Assembly: GCF_026339955.1 (NCBI RefSeq)
Contig: NZ_JAPEPW010000002.1
Coordinates: 310,001-374,000 of the forward strand
DNA: 64,000 bases
Direction of reading: 5' to 3'
Source: Streptomyces sp. NBC_01549
GTDB taxonomy: Bacteria > Actinomycetota > Actinomycetes > Streptomycetales > Streptomycetaceae
The notes beneath the pieces are model-generated. The model made no database searches. It was not told where the DNA came from and saw only the letters and a list, made by a program, of their open reading frames with translations. The position numbers and the translations under genes were made by a program. Position 1 is the stretch's first letter. Each line of letters begins with the position of its first letter. This document shows, one piece after another, positions 52,541-61,180 of this stretch.

Positions 52541-53299
52541 TCAGGCGGACGCCTTGGTGACGCTCCAGCCGCCGTCCACGAGCAGGCTCGATCCGGTGAT
52601 GTAGGAGGCTTCTTCGGAGGCGAGGAAGGCGACGGCGGCGGCGACCTCCTCGGGAGTGCCGAAGCGGCGGGCCGCGGTCTCGGCGACGCTGAGCTCGCGG
52701 TCGGCCGACGAGACGCGGTCCCAGGCGGCGGTGAGGATCGGTCCCGGCAGCAAGGCGTTGACGCGGACCTCGGGGCCGTACTCGACGGCGAGTTGTCCGC
52801 ACAGCGACAGCAGCGCGCCCTTGCTCGCCGCGTACGCCGGGTGGCCGGGGATCCCTCGATGGGCGTGGACGGAGGAGACGAGCACCACGGTCCCCTGGTG
52901 CTCGCGCAGGTCGGGCAGTGTCGCCTTGACGCCCAGGAAGGCGCCGGTGAGGTTGACCGACAGCTGCCGTTCCCAGGAGGCCAGGCTGGTCTCGTGGGCC
53001 GGCGCGACCGTCACCGTGTACGCGTTGCTGACCAGGACGCCCACGGGCCCGAAGCTGTGGGCGGCGGTGATCACCCGCTGCCAGTCGTCCTCGCTCGCGA
53101 CGTCGGCGGCGACGAAGAGGGCCCGGGCCCCGTCCTTGCGCAGCCGCTCGGCGATTTCCTCGCCGCGGTCGGCGGCGATGTCGACCAGGACGACGGCCGC
53201 GCCCTCCGCGGCGAGGCGTGCCGCGGAGGCCGCGCCGATGCCCGACGCGGCGCCGGTGACGACGGCGACGCGGTTGGTGAAGCGGCCGGCTGGGTTCAT
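52541..53299 (-). CDS. SDR oxidoreductase, candidate galactose 1-dehydrogenase
   Basis: 252 residues from ATG 53299. Classical SDR: TGAASGIGAASAARLAAEGA (cofactor site), Asp at the end of strand 2 (VVLVDIAAD, favouring NAD+), catalytic Ser and YxxxK in VLVSSVHAHRG and PAYAASKGALLSL, and C-terminal ITGSSLLVDGGWSV. The usual N-N-A-G reads V-S-N-A-Y-T-V, an unusual substitution. The pathway needs an enzyme oxidising galactose to galactono-lactone and this is the only dehydrogenase in the operon, so the function is inferred. Confidence 0.88.
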   Translation of the reverse strand: MNPAGRFTNRVAVVTGAASGIGAASAARLAAEGAAVVLVDIAADRGEEIAERLRKDGARALFVAADVASEDDWQRVITAAHSFGPVGVLVSNAYTVTVAPAHETSLASWERQLSVNLTGAFLGVKATLPDLREHQGTVVLVSSVHAHRGIPGHPAYAASKGALLSLCGQLAVEYGPEVRVNALLPGPILTAAWDRVSSADRELSVAETAARRFGTPEEVAAAVAFLASEEASYITGSSLLVDGGWSVTKASA

Positions 53300-53355
53300 G
53301 AGGTGAATCGTCTCCTGTTCGAGAGGGAGATGGGGTACAGATTCTTTCGCTGTCG

Positions 53356-55467
53356 TCACTGCCGGGCCAGGACGGTCAGCTCCGCGTCGTGTGCGGCGGT
53401 CCACGCGAACGGCAGCCCCGAGTGGAGCAGGTACGCGCCGCTGTAGCGGGTGCCGGCCGCGGTGTCGGTGTAGACGGCGTCCGGCCGCAGGCCGCGCAGC
53501 CGGAGCCGGGCGGCCCGGCCGGGCACCAGGGGCGCGCCGTCCAGCGGGCCGGTGTTCCAGGCCGTCACCACCAGGTGGGCTCCGCCGGGTTCCTCGTACT
53601 GGATGCCGCAGGTCGGGTCGGCGGGGCTGCCGAGCAGGCTCACCTCGCCGTGGTGGACGATGGCGCGGATCTCCTTGTAGCGGGCGATCCACTCGGTGGC
53701 CTCGGCGCGCTGCTGCGGCGTCCAGTGGCGTATGTCGGCGCCGATGCCCAGGACTCCGGCGATGGAGTTGACGAACCGGAAGGCGAGGGAGCGGGGGCGC
53801 GGGTCGAAGACGCCGGGGGCGTCGGTGACCCAGGAGCTCATGGTGTGCGGGGCGTGCGCGTGGAGGTAGCCGTGCTGGATGCGCAGCCGGTCCATGGGTG
53901 CGGTGTTGTCGCTGGGCCACACCACGTCGGTGCGGGCGAGGGTGGCGTGCTCGACGCGGGCGCCGCCGCCGGCGCAGCCCTCGACGGTGACGTGCGGGTG
54001 GGCGGTGCGCAGGTGGTCCAGGACGCGTAGGTAGCCGGCGGCGTGGGCGGCGTCGAGGTCCTGGAGCTCGGGGTCGGGACCTGCCGGGTGGCCGGGGCGG
54101 CCGCGCTCGGTGGGCGGCCGGTTCATGTCCCACTTGAGGTAGCTGATGGCGTGGTCGCCGAGCAGCCGGTCGAGGGTGCCGATGACGAACTCCTGGACGT
54201 CCTCGCGGCCGAGGTCGAGCAGAAGCTGGTTGCGTACGAGCGTCACGGGCCGGCCCTCGATCCGGTACACCCACTCGGGGTGCTCGGCATAGAGCCTGGA
54301 GCGGGGACTGATGCCCTCGGGCTCCACCCACAGGCCGAAGTCCATGCCGAGGGCGCGGACGTCCTCGACGAACCGGTCGAACCCGCCGGGGAATTCGGCC
54401 GGATCCGGGTCCCAGTCGCCGAGACCGCCGGTGTCGTCGGAGCGTCCGGTGAACCAGCCGTCGTCGACGACGAAGAGTTCGGCGCCCAGTTCCGCGGCCG
54501 TCTTGGCGAGCTCCAGCTGCCCGGCGGCGTCGACGTCGAAGCCGGTCGCCTCCCACGAGTTGTAGAGGACCTTGCGCGGCCGGTCGATGCGCTCGCCGGT
54601 GAGGTGCCGCTCGTAGCGGTGCCACACGCGGGCCAGCCCGTCGAGCCCGTCCGGGCTGAAGGCGCAGGCCAGTCGGGGCGTGACGAGGGTGGCGCCGGGG
54701 GCGAGGCGGACGGCGCCCTCGTGGGGCACGCGGCCGGCCCGCACTCGTACGGCGCCGCCGGGCTCGGCGTCGGCGGTGATCCGCCAGTTGCCTGACCACT
54801 CCAGGGCGATGCCGTACGTGGGGGTGGCGCCCTCGGCGGGGGCGGCGGCGTCCTGGACCGCGAGCCAGGGGTGGTAGGCGTGCCCGGCCGAGCCCTGGGT
54901 GCTCTCCATCTCGAAGCGGCCGCGTTCCAGCTCCAGGTGCTTCAGCTGGAACTCCTGCGACCACTGGCCGGCCAGGTACGTCAGCCTCGAGCCGCCCTGC
55001 ACGGGCACGTTGACGGCGGCGGAGTCGAAGCGCTCCAGGCGCACCTCGGTCTCGCCGGTGCAGCTCAGCTCCGTCCAGCGCAGGACGACGTCCGTGCCGG
55101 GCACCGTCTCGTAGCGGAGCGTGGTGCGCAGCCCGAGGACGTCGTCGGCGAACTCCAGGCGCAGCGCCCGGTCTCCGTCCTGTGTGGCGCCGGTGAACCG
55201 CCACCAGCTGCCGCGCTCGCCGCCGGGGTGGGAGGCGATCAGGTCGGCGCCGGTGAACGGCCGCAGCCCGTAAGGGATGTACTCGGCCGGGGCGGCGTCG
55301 GCGGGGATGATGAAGTGGGTGCGCCGCGACCAGTCCATGGGCGACGGCCCGTCCTCGACGCCGTGGGGACCCCAGGCGGCGAGTTCGGCCCAGCGGCCGT
55401 CGCCGCCGAGGGTGACGGCGTAGGTGGTGGTGTCGGTGCGCAGCAGCCACCGGTCGTGCGGGGTCAC
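53356..55467 (-). CDS. GH36 alpha-galactosidase, intracellular
   Basis: 703 residues from GTG 55467, overlapping the permease stop (GTGA). Order: N-terminal beta-supersandwich (about 1-290), catalytic barrel (about 300-610) and C-terminal beta-sheet domain. Catalytic residues: nucleophile D447 in YLKWDMNRPPTE and acid/base D520 in VVWPSDNTAP; also VVDDGWFTGR and MDFGLWVEPEGIS. No signal peptide, so it cleaves alpha-galactosides after uptake. Encoded directly after the transporter genes. Confidence 0.95.
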   Translation of the reverse strand: MTPHDRWLLRTDTTTYAVTLGGDGRWAELAAWGPHGVEDGPSPMDWSRRTHFIIPADAAPAEYIPYGLRPFTGADLIASHPGGERGSWWRFTGATQDGDRALRLEFADDVLGLRTTLRYETVPGTDVVLRWTELSCTGETEVRLERFDSAAVNVPVQGGSRLTYLAGQWSQEFQLKHLELERGRFEMESTQGSAGHAYHPWLAVQDAAAPAEGATPTYGIALEWSGNWRITADAEPGGAVRVRAGRVPHEGAVRLAPGATLVTPRLACAFSPDGLDGLARVWHRYERHLTGERIDRPRKVLYNSWEATGFDVDAAGQLELAKTAAELGAELFVVDDGWFTGRSDDTGGLGDWDPDPAEFPGGFDRFVEDVRALGMDFGLWVEPEGISPRSRLYAEHPEWVYRIEGRPVTLVRNQLLLDLGREDVQEFVIGTLDRLLGDHAISYLKWDMNRPPTERGRPGHPAGPDPELQDLDAAHAAGYLRVLDHLRTAHPHVTVEGCAGGGARVEHATLARTDVVWPSDNTAPMDRLRIQHGYLHAHAPHTMSSWVTDAPGVFDPRPRSLAFRFVNSIAGVLGIGADIRHWTPQQRAEATEWIARYKEIRAIVHHGEVSLLGSPADPTCGIQYEEPGGAHLVVTAWNTGPLDGAPLVPGRAARLRLRGLRPDAVYTDTAAGTRYSGAYLLHSGLPFAWTAAHDAELTVLARQ

Positions 55468-56387
55468 TTGACGGCTCCGAGGTTCAGTCCGGCCACGAAG
55501 TAGCGCTGGAAGCGGAGGAAGACGGCCACCGTCGGGGCGGCTGCGATCACCGAGCCGGCCGCGATCACGTTCCACATGGACACGTACTGGCCCTGCAGCC
55601 CGATGAGGGAGGCGGTGATGGGCATCTGGGTGTCGGTGCGCAGCACCGTGATGGCCCACAGCAGGTCGTTGAATATCCAGGTGAACGAAAGGGCGGTCAG
55701 CGCGGCCAGCGCCGGGCGGGCCAGCGGCAGGATGATCCGCCAGTAGATCTGCCACGGATTCGCGCCGTCGATGACGGCGGCCTGCTGGATCTCGCCGGGG
55801 ATCGCCCGCATGAAGCCGTGCAGGACGAAGACGTAGAACCCGACGCCGAAGCCGACCTGCACGCCGATCAGGGCGTACAACTGGTCGTAGATGCCGAGCA
55901 TTTCGCTGAGCTTGGCCACCGGGATCAGCAGGATCTGCGGGGGCAGCAGGTTGCCGCCGAGCATGACCAGCAGCAGGACGCGCCGGAAGGGCAGGTCGTA
56001 GCGGCTGAGCCCGAAGGCCGCCATGGAGGCGAGGCCGAGCGAGAGCAGCACCGTGGGGATGGTGACGAGCAGGCTGTTGATGAGGGCGCGCTGCTGGCCG
56101 CCGTCCACCCACGCCTGGCGGAAGCTGTCGAAGGTGAACGAGTGCGGCCAGCTGCCGACGCCGTGCGCGGCGATGTCGTCGAACGTCCGGGTGCTGGTGA
56201 CCAGCACGAGGACGATCGGCAGCAGCCACACCGCGGACAGCAGGCCCGCGGTGAGGTGGAACCCGGTGGTGCGCAGGCTGCGGCCGCTCAGGACGGGGCG
56301 GCGGGGCGCCGCGACCTTGGCGGGGCCGGCCTGGCCCGACGAGCCTTCGGCGCCGCTGATGTGCGCGGTCGCGTCGGTGGCGGTCAT
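55464..56387 (-). CDS. Sugar ABC transporter permease (MalG-like)
   Basis: 307 residues from ATG 56387. Proline-rich cytoplasmic N-terminus (about 1-40), six membrane helices, and the ATPase-coupling EAA loop EIQQAAVIDGANPWQIYWRI followed by LPLARPALAAL. CUT1-type. Overlaps the preceding permease by one base. No ATPase gene is in the operon; a shared MsiK-type ATPase encoded elsewhere is the rule for such Streptomyces importers. Confidence 0.94.
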   Translation of the reverse strand: MTATDATAHISGAEGSSGQAGPAKVAAPRRPVLSGRSLRTTGFHLTAGLLSAVWLLPIVLVLVTSTRTFDDIAAHGVGSWPHSFTFDSFRQAWVDGGQQRALINSLLVTIPTVLLSLGLASMAAFGLSRYDLPFRRVLLLVMLGGNLLPPQILLIPVAKLSEMLGIYDQLYALIGVQVGFGVGFYVFVLHGFMRAIPGEIQQAAVIDGANPWQIYWRIILPLARPALAALTALSFTWIFNDLLWAITVLRTDTQMPITASLIGLQGQYVSMWNVIAAGSVIAAAPTVAVFLRFQRYFVAGLNLGAVK

Positions 56388-57283
56388 CAGTCGGCCTCCC
56401 GGAAGGCGCGCACGAGGTAGCTCGCGATGACGCCGAAGGCCAGCACGAAGATGACGACGGCGAGCGCGGAGCCGTATCCCAGGCGCAGGGACTGGAACGC
56501 GGTGGAGTACATGTAGGTGCTCAGCAGTTCGGAGGAGTGGTAGGGGCCGCCGCGAGTGAGCGCCCACACCACGTCGAACGAGCGCAGGGAGTCGATGACG
56601 ATCACCGACAGGACGACCGCGTTGACGCTGCGCAGCTGCGGCAGGGTGATGTGCCGGAACTGCTGCAGTCGGGTGGCGCCGTCGACCTTCGCCGCCTCGT
56701 ACAGCACGGGGTCGATGCCCTTGAGGCCGGCCAGGTACAGCACCATCACATAGCCGACCTGGCGCCACAGCGCGGGCACGATGACCGCGTAGAAGGCGGT
56801 GTCCTGGTCGGCGAGCCAGGCATGCTTCCAGCCGCCGAGACCGATGGCCCCCAGCACGTTGTTGATCAGGCCGTCCGGCTGGTACATGGCCTGCCACACC
56901 AGCGCGGTGGCGACCAGTGAGAAGACAACCGGCAGGAAGAGCGCCGCCCGGTAGAACCCGATGCCGCGCCGCTCCTGCTGGAGCAGCATCGCGGCACCGA
57001 GCCCGAGGGCGGCGGACAGCCCGCCGAAAAGCAGCAGCCACAGCACCGTGTTGATCGCGGCGGTGCGGAAGACCGCGTCGTGCGCCATCTCGCTGAAGTT
57101 GCCGAGGCCGACGAACTTCGGGGCCGACAGACCGTCCCAGGAGGTCAGGGAAAGGTAGAAGCCCTGGAGTGCCGGCCAGAAGACCCAGAACGCCTCGGCG
57201 AGCAGCGGGACGAGAACGAAGGCCAGGACCACCGGGGGCACCCGAGTGGCCCTGGACCGTCGTGCGGAACCGATCAGCGCCAT
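56387..57283 (-). CDS. Sugar ABC transporter permease (MalF-like)
   Basis: 298 residues from ATG 57283, two bases after the binding-protein stop; a longer in-frame start at 57322 would overlap it. Six helices and the EAA loop YEAAKVDGATRLQQFRHITL followed by PQLRSVNAV. Partner of the MalG-like permease for import of galactosides. Confidence 0.94.
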   Translation of the reverse strand: MALIGSARRSRATRVPPVVLAFVLVPLLAEAFWVFWPALQGFYLSLTSWDGLSAPKFVGLGNFSEMAHDAVFRTAAINTVLWLLLFGGLSAALGLGAAMLLQQERRGIGFYRAALFLPVVFSLVATALVWQAMYQPDGLINNVLGAIGLGGWKHAWLADQDTAFYAVIVPALWRQVGYVMVLYLAGLKGIDPVLYEAAKVDGATRLQQFRHITLPQLRSVNAVVLSVIVIDSLRSFDVVWALTRGGPYHSSELLSTYMYSTAFQSLRLGYGSALAVVIFVLAFGVIASYLVRAFREAD

Positions 57284-57285
57284 TG

Positions 57286-58578
57286 TCACTGGCTCCAGAT
57301 CTTCTGTGCGCTGCGCTGCCACGTGGTGAGGATGGAGCCGACCTGCTTGGGCTTCGCCAGGTAGTGCACGAGCGCCGTGTCAGCGGTCGGCTGGAGCGCG
57401 TCGCTGGAGTCCCGGTTGAAGAACTGCGTCACGTCGGTGGCGCTTTCGATGAGTTTGCGGCCCTTGAGGACCAGCGGGGTGCCGGCGTCCTTGGCGTCCG
57501 GGTGCGTGGGCAGCGCGGTGCCGGACGAGTTCTTGAGGTACAGCTCCTGTGCCTCGGCGGAGGCCAGGTAGCGCAGCAGTTCCTTGGCCCCGTCGACACG
57601 CTTGGTGCGGGCGCTGGCGAAGTAGCCGTCGGTGGGCGCCTCCTCGGCGACCGGCACCTTCTGGTCGATGATGGGGAACTGGAAGAAGTCCAGATCGTCC
57701 AGGGCGTCCTTGGGGGCGGCGTCGGCGAAGAAGGTGCCGATGAGCATCATGCCGGTACGGCCCTGGAGGAGGGCGGTGGTGGCGTCCTGGAAGGGGATGG
57801 CCGTGCCGTTGGGGTCGAAGAACGGGCGGGCCTCGTCCCACTTGTCGAAGACCTTGCGGACCTCGGGGTCGTCGAAGCGGTGCTTGCCCGCGAGGAGTTC
57901 GCGGTGGTACGCGGCACCGTTGACGCGGATGTTGAGGTAGTCGAACCAGGTGGAGGCGACCCAGGGGGTGTCACCGCCGGCGCCGAGGCCGATCGGGGCG
58001 ACGCCCTTGCTCTTGAGCTTGTCGCACAGGTCGAGGAACTCGTCCCAGGTCTTGGGCTCCTTGACGCCCCACTTGGCGAAGTTCGACTTCCGGTAGAACA
58101 CACCCCACCAGTAGTAGCTGGTGGGCACGAAGACCTTCTTGCCGCTGGAGGCCGAGGTGCACAGCTTCTTCAGTGCGTCGGAGTAGCCGGCGAGCTCGGG
58201 CTTCTCCCAGATGTCGTCGAGGCCGAGGAGCAGGTCCTTCTTGGCGTACGACTCGGCGACGGAGCCGGGGTACCAGGTGTAGGCGTCCGGCGGGTTGGCC
58301 GACGTGAGGTAGGTCGGCAGCTGCGTGCGGAACGTCTCCGACGCGACCGTGTTGAGCTGGGCCCTGGTGTCGCCGCGCTTGTCGAAGGCGGCGACGACCG
58401 CCTGCATCGCGGTCTTGGCCTGCGGGGAGGAGAGGTTGGACTGCAGGGTCACCGGGCCGCCGGACTTTCCTCCGGAGGCGGACGGGGTCGAGGTGACGCA
58501 GCCGCTGAGCAGCGCGCCGGCGCCGACTGCGCCTGTTCCTACGAGGAATCTGCGGCGGGTGGCGTTGAAAACGGTCAT
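57286..58578 (-). CDS. Sugar-binding lipoprotein of the ABC importer
   Basis: 430 residues. The N-terminus has both a twin-arginine pattern (TRRRFLVGTGAVGAGALL) and a lipobox LLSGC with the lipidated Cys at 27, so a Tat-exported lipoprotein is likely. The mature part is a type-1 (family 1) extracellular solute-binding protein with aromatic clusters (TSYYWWGVFYRK; STWFDYLNIRV) expected to stack on sugars. First gene of the operon; a candidate ligand is a melibiose- or raffinose-type galactoside. Confidence 0.94.
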   Translation of the reverse strand: MTVFNATRRRFLVGTGAVGAGALLSGCVTSTPSASGGKSGGPVTLQSNLSSPQAKTAMQAVVAAFDKRGDTRAQLNTVASETFRTQLPTYLTSANPPDAYTWYPGSVAESYAKKDLLLGLDDIWEKPELAGYSDALKKLCTSASSGKKVFVPTSYYWWGVFYRKSNFAKWGVKEPKTWDEFLDLCDKLKSKGVAPIGLGAGGDTPWVASTWFDYLNIRVNGAAYHRELLAGKHRFDDPEVRKVFDKWDEARPFFDPNGTAIPFQDATTALLQGRTGMMLIGTFFADAAPKDALDDLDFFQFPIIDQKVPVAEEAPTDGYFASARTKRVDGAKELLRYLASAEAQELYLKNSSGTALPTHPDAKDAGTPLVLKGRKLIESATDVTQFFNRDSSDALQPTADTALVHYLAKPKQVGSILTTWQRSAQKIWSQ

Positions 58579-58675
58579 CTGTGCACTCCCTAAGTGCCTA
58601 CGGGACAGAACTGAGGCCCCCTGACGGCCCGGCTTTGCCTGTGGCAGGCACAGCCTGTCGCAGAAATCCGGGTGC

Positions 58676-58699
58676 CGTCAAGATTAATTACTAATTTAT
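58676..58699 (-). promoter_or_regulatory. Operator and -35 box of the galactoside transporter operon
   Basis: TTAATT-ACT-AATTTA (58685-58699) is a near-perfect 6-3-6 dyad in very GC-rich DNA, three bases upstream of TTGACG on the minus strand (58676-58681); CAGGCT is found 18 bases further. The same arrangement recurs before the GH27 gene. Confidence 0.7.
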
Positions 58700-58842
58700 T
58701 ATTCGGAGGGTGTGCCTCCGGGTCGAACAAGGCCCGGGGGCACACCTGTTGGTGCTGGGTGGTACGGGTTGACGCAGGTGAAACCAGGTGAAACCAGGTG
58801 GAGCGGGGTGGATCAGGGGGAGGCGGAACGAGCTCGCGGAGA

Positions 58843-60975
58843 TCAGAGCCCGGTCTGGTGGACGCGGCCGTCCACCCCGCGGAAGGCGGCCAGCACGCCG
58901 CCGTCCGGCCCGGCGACGCCACCGAGCGCACCGTCGAAGGCACCGCTGACGAAGTCGGCGCCCTTGGTCCAGCCGCTCCAGCCGCCGTCTGCGGTCCAGC
59001 TGCGCGTCCAGAGCGTGTAGTCCCCGGCCCTCGCGTACAGGTGGACGGCGCCGCCAGAGGCCACCAGGGTCGGGCTGCCGCTGACCGTGCCGCCGAGAGA
59101 CGTCCAGTCCGACCAGGTGCCGGAGGTGTCACGGGTCCGCGACCACACCGAGTCGTCGGGGGTGCGCACGGCCACGTGCAGCCGCCCACCGTCGTCGACG
59201 ACGGCCGACGGACGTCCGTAGAACGGCCGGCCCTGCGGGGCACCGAGCGAGGTCCAGTCGGAGGCCGGGCCGCGCGACCACACACTGCCGTCGGCGCCGC
59301 GCGCGAACAGGGTCCAGTCGTCCGCTCCCGCGAAGGCCGCGGTCGGCGCGTCCGTCAGCTTCCCGCCGAGGCTCTGCCAGCGCCCCCAGTGCCCGTTCGC
59401 GTACACGCGCCGGTAGGCGGTGTCATCGGTGCCGCGCACGAAGACGTCGATCCGGCCGCCGGCCGAGGCGTACGCCGCGGGCTGGCCCAGGATGCGGCCC
59501 TGCGTCGGACCGCCCAGATCGGTGGTCCGGGACGTGGACCAGTCACCGCCGCGCGCGGTCTGCTCGCGCAGCGCGCCGTCCGTGCCACGGGTGAAGACGG
59601 TGAGCGTGTCGCCGTCGCGCACCAGGGCCGGGCTCGCCGACGAGCGGCCGGGAAGCTGCGCGCCGGGGGCCTCGTCGGTCCCGCTCAGCTCGAGGAAGGC
59701 CGTGCCGTGCGCGGGGACGCGCACCGTGTACGAGCCGGTGAAGGTCCCGCGCGAGGCACGGGCCCGCAGGTCACGCACCGCGACCTTGCCCGCGAGGCCG
59801 GCGTCCGCGAAGGTCACCGTACGGTCCTGCGCCTGGTCGGAACGGTTGAGCAGAACGACCGCCCGCTTGCCCGCCCCCTGCAGCACCTTGCTGTAGACGT
59901 CGCCGACCGAGTCGGTCGCCACGCGGGCGCCCTGGATGCCCAGCGGATCCTGGTCGACGGCGACGATCTCCGGGTTGCGCAGAGTGTCGATCATCGACTG
60001 CGGCAGGGTGCGCGGGTCACTGCCGAGCACGAGCGGCGAGGCCATCTCGGCCCACATCACGAACTGTGTGGTGGACTCCTCCTCCGTCAGCTCGTAGCCG
60101 CCCTCGGCGAGCTTGCGCATCGGGATGAGGTAGTCGGGGTCGTTCCAGTGCCCGGGCCCCTGCGCCTCGGGGTGCCAGGCGTTGGCATCCATGTTGCGCA
60201 GGATGTTCGGCCACTCCCCCGCGGTCGGGGTACCCCAGGCGAGGTCGGTGCCGGTGCGCCAGGAGTCGGCGGCCGTCGGGCCGTAGACGAAGGTGTTGTG
60301 CGCATCCTGCTCGGGGGTGTGCGGCATGCCCCAGTCGTCGGTGAGCGGGTTACACAGGTTGAGCAGCATCTTCCGCCCGGACTTGGCGACGGCGTCGCTG
60401 AACTCCTTGAAGGCGGGGCCCGGGTCGAGCCCCGCGCCGATACCGCAGAGGAAGTCCACCTTGATGGCGTCGACCTTCCAGCCGGCGAACTGGCGGGCGT
60501 CCTGCTCGTAGTGGCCGCGGCTGCCCAGGCCGCACCACTTGCCGCCGTCGTACTCACCCGCGTCGGTGTAGATGCCGGCCTTGAGGCCGCGCTCATGAAG
60601 GTACTTCACCAGCGCGGGGATCCCGGAGGGGAAGCGGGTGGGGTTGGCCACGAGCCGACCCGTCTCCGGGTCGCGCGGCTGATCCGCCTGCCAACCGCCG
60701 TCCAGCCAGACGATGTTGTAGCCGCTGTCGCGCAGCCCGCTGCTGACGAGGTAGTCGGCGACCTTCCTGACCTGATCCTCCGTCGGGGCGCCGAGCCCGT
60801 AGTAGGTGTTCCATCCCATGTACGGCGTGGGGGCGAGGCCGCTGTCGTAGTACTGCGGCGCGCCCTGGTCGTCCGCGGCGTGTGCCACCGGAACCACCGA
60901 CCCGACCAGCACCACGGCGCCGAACGCCACCGCGGTCCGCCGCGTTCGCGCCATCCCTGCACGATGCGAAGCCAC
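58843..60975 (-). CDS. Secreted GH27 alpha-galactosidase with C-terminal beta-propeller domain
   Basis: 710 residues from GTG 60975 (GGAG six bases upstream; ATG 60954 is the next start). Signal peptide MARTRRTAVAFGAVVLVGSV to about AHA. GH27 barrel (about 45-330): TPYMGWNTYYGLG, GYNIVWLDGGW, nucleophile D174 in AIKVDFLCG, acid/base region GHWNDPDYL, then a beta-sandwich to about 425. Residues about 440-710 contain five to six repeats of the L-x-V-F-x-R-G-T-D type (TVFTRGTDGAL, DVFVRGTDDTAYR, TLFARGADGSVW, HVAVRTPDDSVWS, HLYARAGDYTLWT), a beta-propeller likely binding a cell wall or polysaccharide. Works outside the cell to feed the importer. Confidence 0.93.
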   Translation of the reverse strand: MASHRAGMARTRRTAVAFGAVVLVGSVVPVAHAADDQGAPQYYDSGLAPTPYMGWNTYYGLGAPTEDQVRKVADYLVSSGLRDSGYNIVWLDGGWQADQPRDPETGRLVANPTRFPSGIPALVKYLHERGLKAGIYTDAGEYDGGKWCGLGSRGHYEQDARQFAGWKVDAIKVDFLCGIGAGLDPGPAFKEFSDAVAKSGRKMLLNLCNPLTDDWGMPHTPEQDAHNTFVYGPTAADSWRTGTDLAWGTPTAGEWPNILRNMDANAWHPEAQGPGHWNDPDYLIPMRKLAEGGYELTEEESTTQFVMWAEMASPLVLGSDPRTLPQSMIDTLRNPEIVAVDQDPLGIQGARVATDSVGDVYSKVLQGAGKRAVVLLNRSDQAQDRTVTFADAGLAGKVAVRDLRARASRGTFTGSYTVRVPAHGTAFLELSGTDEAPGAQLPGRSSASPALVRDGDTLTVFTRGTDGALREQTARGGDWSTSRTTDLGGPTQGRILGQPAAYASAGGRIDVFVRGTDDTAYRRVYANGHWGRWQSLGGKLTDAPTAAFAGADDWTLFARGADGSVWSRGPASDWTSLGAPQGRPFYGRPSAVVDDGGRLHVAVRTPDDSVWSRTRDTSGTWSDWTSLGGTVSGSPTLVASGGAVHLYARAGDYTLWTRSWTADGGWSGWTKGADFVSGAFDGALGGVAGPDGGVLAAFRGVDGRVHQTGL

Positions 60976-61007
60976 TGAATTCTCCAGAGAGTTGGGGGTA
61001 CAGGGCT

Positions 61008-61036
61008 CCCCCGCTCCGGTCGTACCGGAGCGGGGG
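61008..61036 (-). other. Strong 5'-UTR stem-loop of the GH27 gene
   Basis: A 13-bp perfect stem (61008-61020 with 61024-61036) with loop CGT lies between the predicted start of transcription (about 61043) and the start codon at 60975. It would sit at the very 5' end of the mRNA, about 20 bases before the ribosome-binding site, where it could stabilise the message or attenuate it. Confidence 0.65.
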
Positions 61037-61072
61037 AACCACGGCGGAAACTGTGCCCAGGGCCCCCAGGAC

Positions 61073-61095
61073 TGTCAATATTAATTGCTAATTAA
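61073..61095 (-). promoter_or_regulatory. Operator and -35 box of the GH27 alpha-galactosidase gene
   Basis: TTAATT-GCT-AATTAA (61081-61095) is a perfect 6-3-6 palindrome, two bases upstream of the consensus -35 TTGACA read on the minus strand (61073-61078), with CACAGT as a weak -10 after 17 bases. It matches the dyad at 58685-58699. Confidence 0.7.
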
Positions 61096-61180
61096 CTTAA
61101 AAACGGGATCTCGCAGTGCCGTAGCAACGCCCCGGATCACCGTCTGCCCGAGGACGCGGCACTCATCGCCGGCCCTTGGC

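Noticed and set aside
55468..56229. Open frame extending the GH36 gene upstream
   Set aside because: It overlaps the whole permease gene out of frame and lacks family likeness; GTG 55467 is the proper start.
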